Shown here: positions 62,401 to 64,000 of the stretch, in pieces
How the letters are laid out: each line of letters starts with the position of its first letter
Numbering within the stretch: position 1 is the stretch's first letter
Origin: Ophiodon elongatus
Taxonomy: Eukaryota > Chordata > Actinopteri > Perciformes > Hexagrammidae
Reading direction: 5' to 3'
Length of the DNA: 64,000 bases
Assembly (NCBI GenBank): GCA_016806645.1
Contig: JACSYO010001636.1
Location: 224,001-288,000 of the forward strand
Translations under genes and position numbers: made by a program
Notes under the pieces: model-generated
Seen by the model: only the letters and a program-made list of their open reading frames with translations
Told to the model about the DNA's origin: nothing
The model's database searches: none

Positions 62401-63816
62401 CCCGACCCGGTCTTTGGGAATAACCGTCATAGAGCACCAAACGTGGATTGAGCCGCCGTTGAAAATAGTCCCCAACAAATGCACCATTTCCTCCTGTTTG
62501 AGTAACGGTTGTAAAACAAACAAACAAACAAACAGTGACTGAATGAGACTTACTCGCTCCTTCTCCTCCTGCTCCCTCTTCTTGGCCTCCACCTTCGCCT
62601 TCTTCTCAGACTCCTTCCTGGCTTTTTCTTCTTCTTTGAATTTCTTTATTCTAGGATCAAATCCGTAGGCGGTATCTGCAGTGAGGCAATACAACCCATC
62701 AGTCTCACTCATATTTTTAAGAGGCCGTTTCTTTGGATAGACATTGGGTTATTTTTACAAAAACATTCAACAGCCTAACGTGGCGTTAGGATATTTTGAA
62801 CTTGTTTCATTCATCTTGCGGTGTGTGCGCTGGCTGAGGGACTGTACCAACTAGTGTTCGCATTCTGTTCATCTCCTCCTTCTTCCTCTGACCTCTGGAG
62901 GCTCGGTTCTGCTTCTCGATCCATCTCCTCTCATCTCGACTATGACAAAGTGATAACACGTCAGTCGGACACTTGAGCTATAACTCGGGCTCTTTAACGT
63001 GCTTCAGTGCAGCGGGTAGAGGAGACGTGTGCTAGCTTACCATTCGGCCTTTTCCTTCTCCTCCTCATCCAGGTATGAGAATTCCCTCCATGAATCAAAG
63101 TTGTACCTTCAACAAAAAAATGAACAACAAGTTAAAAGACTTCTCCTTTTTACACAGCTAAATCTTTCTGATCTGACACCGGCCAATCACTAAGATCCCT
63201 CACATCAAATCAACTATTCTTGCTTTTTCTTTTACCAAAAAGAGTAAAAATTGTCGACGTCTTCGAAGGAGGAATCTATGGTTCCAAGTTTGGGCACGTG
63301 CTTTTTGGAAGACCATCTGGCATTTCTCTCGAACACGGGAGAAAACACCTCCCAAAAGTTCTCTTTGCCTTCGTTCTTTGAAGGCACGGTGTTGTCAAAG
63401 GTCGGGTCCACGCTGTCGAAGGCTCTCCTCTTCACGGGGTCCGACAGGGTTTCTATAGCTGAGGTTCACACAATGACAGAACGCTGTGAGTTCAGGCCCC
63501 TCCAGTGAGAATATTGGCGCTGACAATAATGGGAGACGGTGCTTTACCTTTCGTTATACAGGTGAAGTAGTCGTTGTCTCCCTCTACAATCTGCTCTCCT
63601 GCCGCTTTTCTCTTGTCAGGATGGTGCTTCAGCACAATCAATTTGTCTGTTGAGAGACAGCAGAGAACGTGACGGGGTTAGTCGCTTCCACCACCGCGGG
63701 GAATAAACCACACGAGCAGGAGGAACAGAAATATACTCACGAGCAGCTTTGATCTGCTTCTGTGTGGCTTTGTATCTCAAGTGTGGGAGCCCGAGGACAG
63801 AGTAGTGATCTTGATT
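59442..63816 (-). CDS. dnajc2: DnaJ homolog subfamily C member 2 (MPP11/zuotin), 3' 14 coding exons; 5' end outside window
   Basis: Ribosome-associated J-protein that works with HSPA14 on nascent chains; in mammals it also binds H2A-ubiquitin chromatin. Exons in transcription order: 63816-63741, 63646-63548, 63458-63236, 63106-63041, 62939-62848, 62675-62554, 61821-61672, 61565-61477, 61089-61020, 60862-60681, 60160-60060, 59943-59833, 59750-59590, 59507-59442. Phases agree; 535 residues are present. The first exon here starts NQDHYSVLGLPHLRYK; the HPD of the J domain is in the second. Then follow the zuotin-homology region (SSFEDVDNFYSFWYNFDSW), a long Lys/Glu charged helical stretch, and two SANT/Myb domains (around WNEEDLQLLIKAVNLFP and SWTTEEQKLLEQALKTYP) with the tail ending KAAQGVAGKSKK. 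The N-terminal roughly 85 residues of the human protein are not in the window; 63,817-64,000 looks like intron. The donor after the exon ending at 61672 is GTTGGC, a weak GT site. A Gly-rich spacer (SGAGGAGGKG) precedes SANT1. Confidence 0.97.
60160..60680. other. dnajc2 intron of about 520 bp
   Basis: AT-rich intron with short A-runs and repeated AAAAAGTCATA/AAAAAGTAA words near 60,480-60,660. Nothing coding is seen. Confidence 0.6.
61822..62553. other. dnajc2 intron of about 730 bp
   Basis: Between the exons ending KREQEEKER and starting ARQAELDAAR. Contains a T-run (about 62,200-62,210) and a small CAAA repeat (62,518-62,534). No exon or RNA gene is recognised. Confidence 0.6.
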
Positions 63817-64000
63817 CTGACAAACAAGTAAAGAGTGAGGAGAGGGTTCAAATGACAAGCCGTCTATAAATTAACTACTAAGTATGAAGGCTTTCTGCAC
63901 CTACGAGGAAAATGTGTGTCCAGCTCAGGAATAGAAATATTGATCAAATATCAGAGAGAGTGGTTCACGAGTGTCGGGCTGCAGCTAGAGATTATTGTTA

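Overview
This is vertebrate nuclear DNA, almost certainly from a ray-finned (teleost) fish. The genes have short exons with GT-AG introns. There are many long CA/GT microsatellites and several dispersed repeat families whose wording I recognise from teleost genomes. The pmpcb-dnajc2 neighbourhood is the vertebrate one (human 7q22). Species and chromosome cannot be told from the sequence.

Layout: positions 1 to about 44,100 contain no protein-coding exon I can support. They hold decayed dispersed repeats, tandem arrays (notably a 15-bp minisatellite at 25.8-26.6 kb), foldback structures, and blocks of less repetitive, homeobox-like, AT/TAAT-rich sequence that read like conserved non-coding elements (CNEs). 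Nearly all open frames there are repeat or chance frames. From 44.1 kb onward the window is genic. A nine-exon Pim-like serine/threonine kinase lies on the minus strand (44,131-46,862) and has a duplicated basic N-terminal module plus a Lys/Glu/Thr minisatellite coding tract. Next comes a 5 kb gap with CNE-like sequence and repeats, then an intronless phax coding region on the minus strand (52,299-53,537). The complete 13-exon pmpcb is on the plus strand (54,274-59,280), and the 3' 14 coding exons of dnajc2 are on the minus strand (59,442-63,816, 5' end beyond the window).

How they relate: phax and pmpcb are head to head and share a 736-bp intergenic promoter. It carries CRE, NRF-1-like and YY1-like sites close to the pmpcb start. 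pmpcb and dnajc2 are tail to tail with only 161 bp between stop codons and with poly(A) signals placed so that their 3' UTRs probably overlap. The three housekeeping genes serve different steps of gene expression: snRNA export (PHAX), mitochondrial presequence cleavage (PMPCB), and ribosome-associated chaperone/chromatin work (DNAJC2). The Pim-like kinase belongs to a family known to be expanded in fish. I found no clearly new biological system. The best leads are the internally duplicated kinase N terminus, the intronless phax, the two hairpin-forming palindromes and the candidate CNE cluster.
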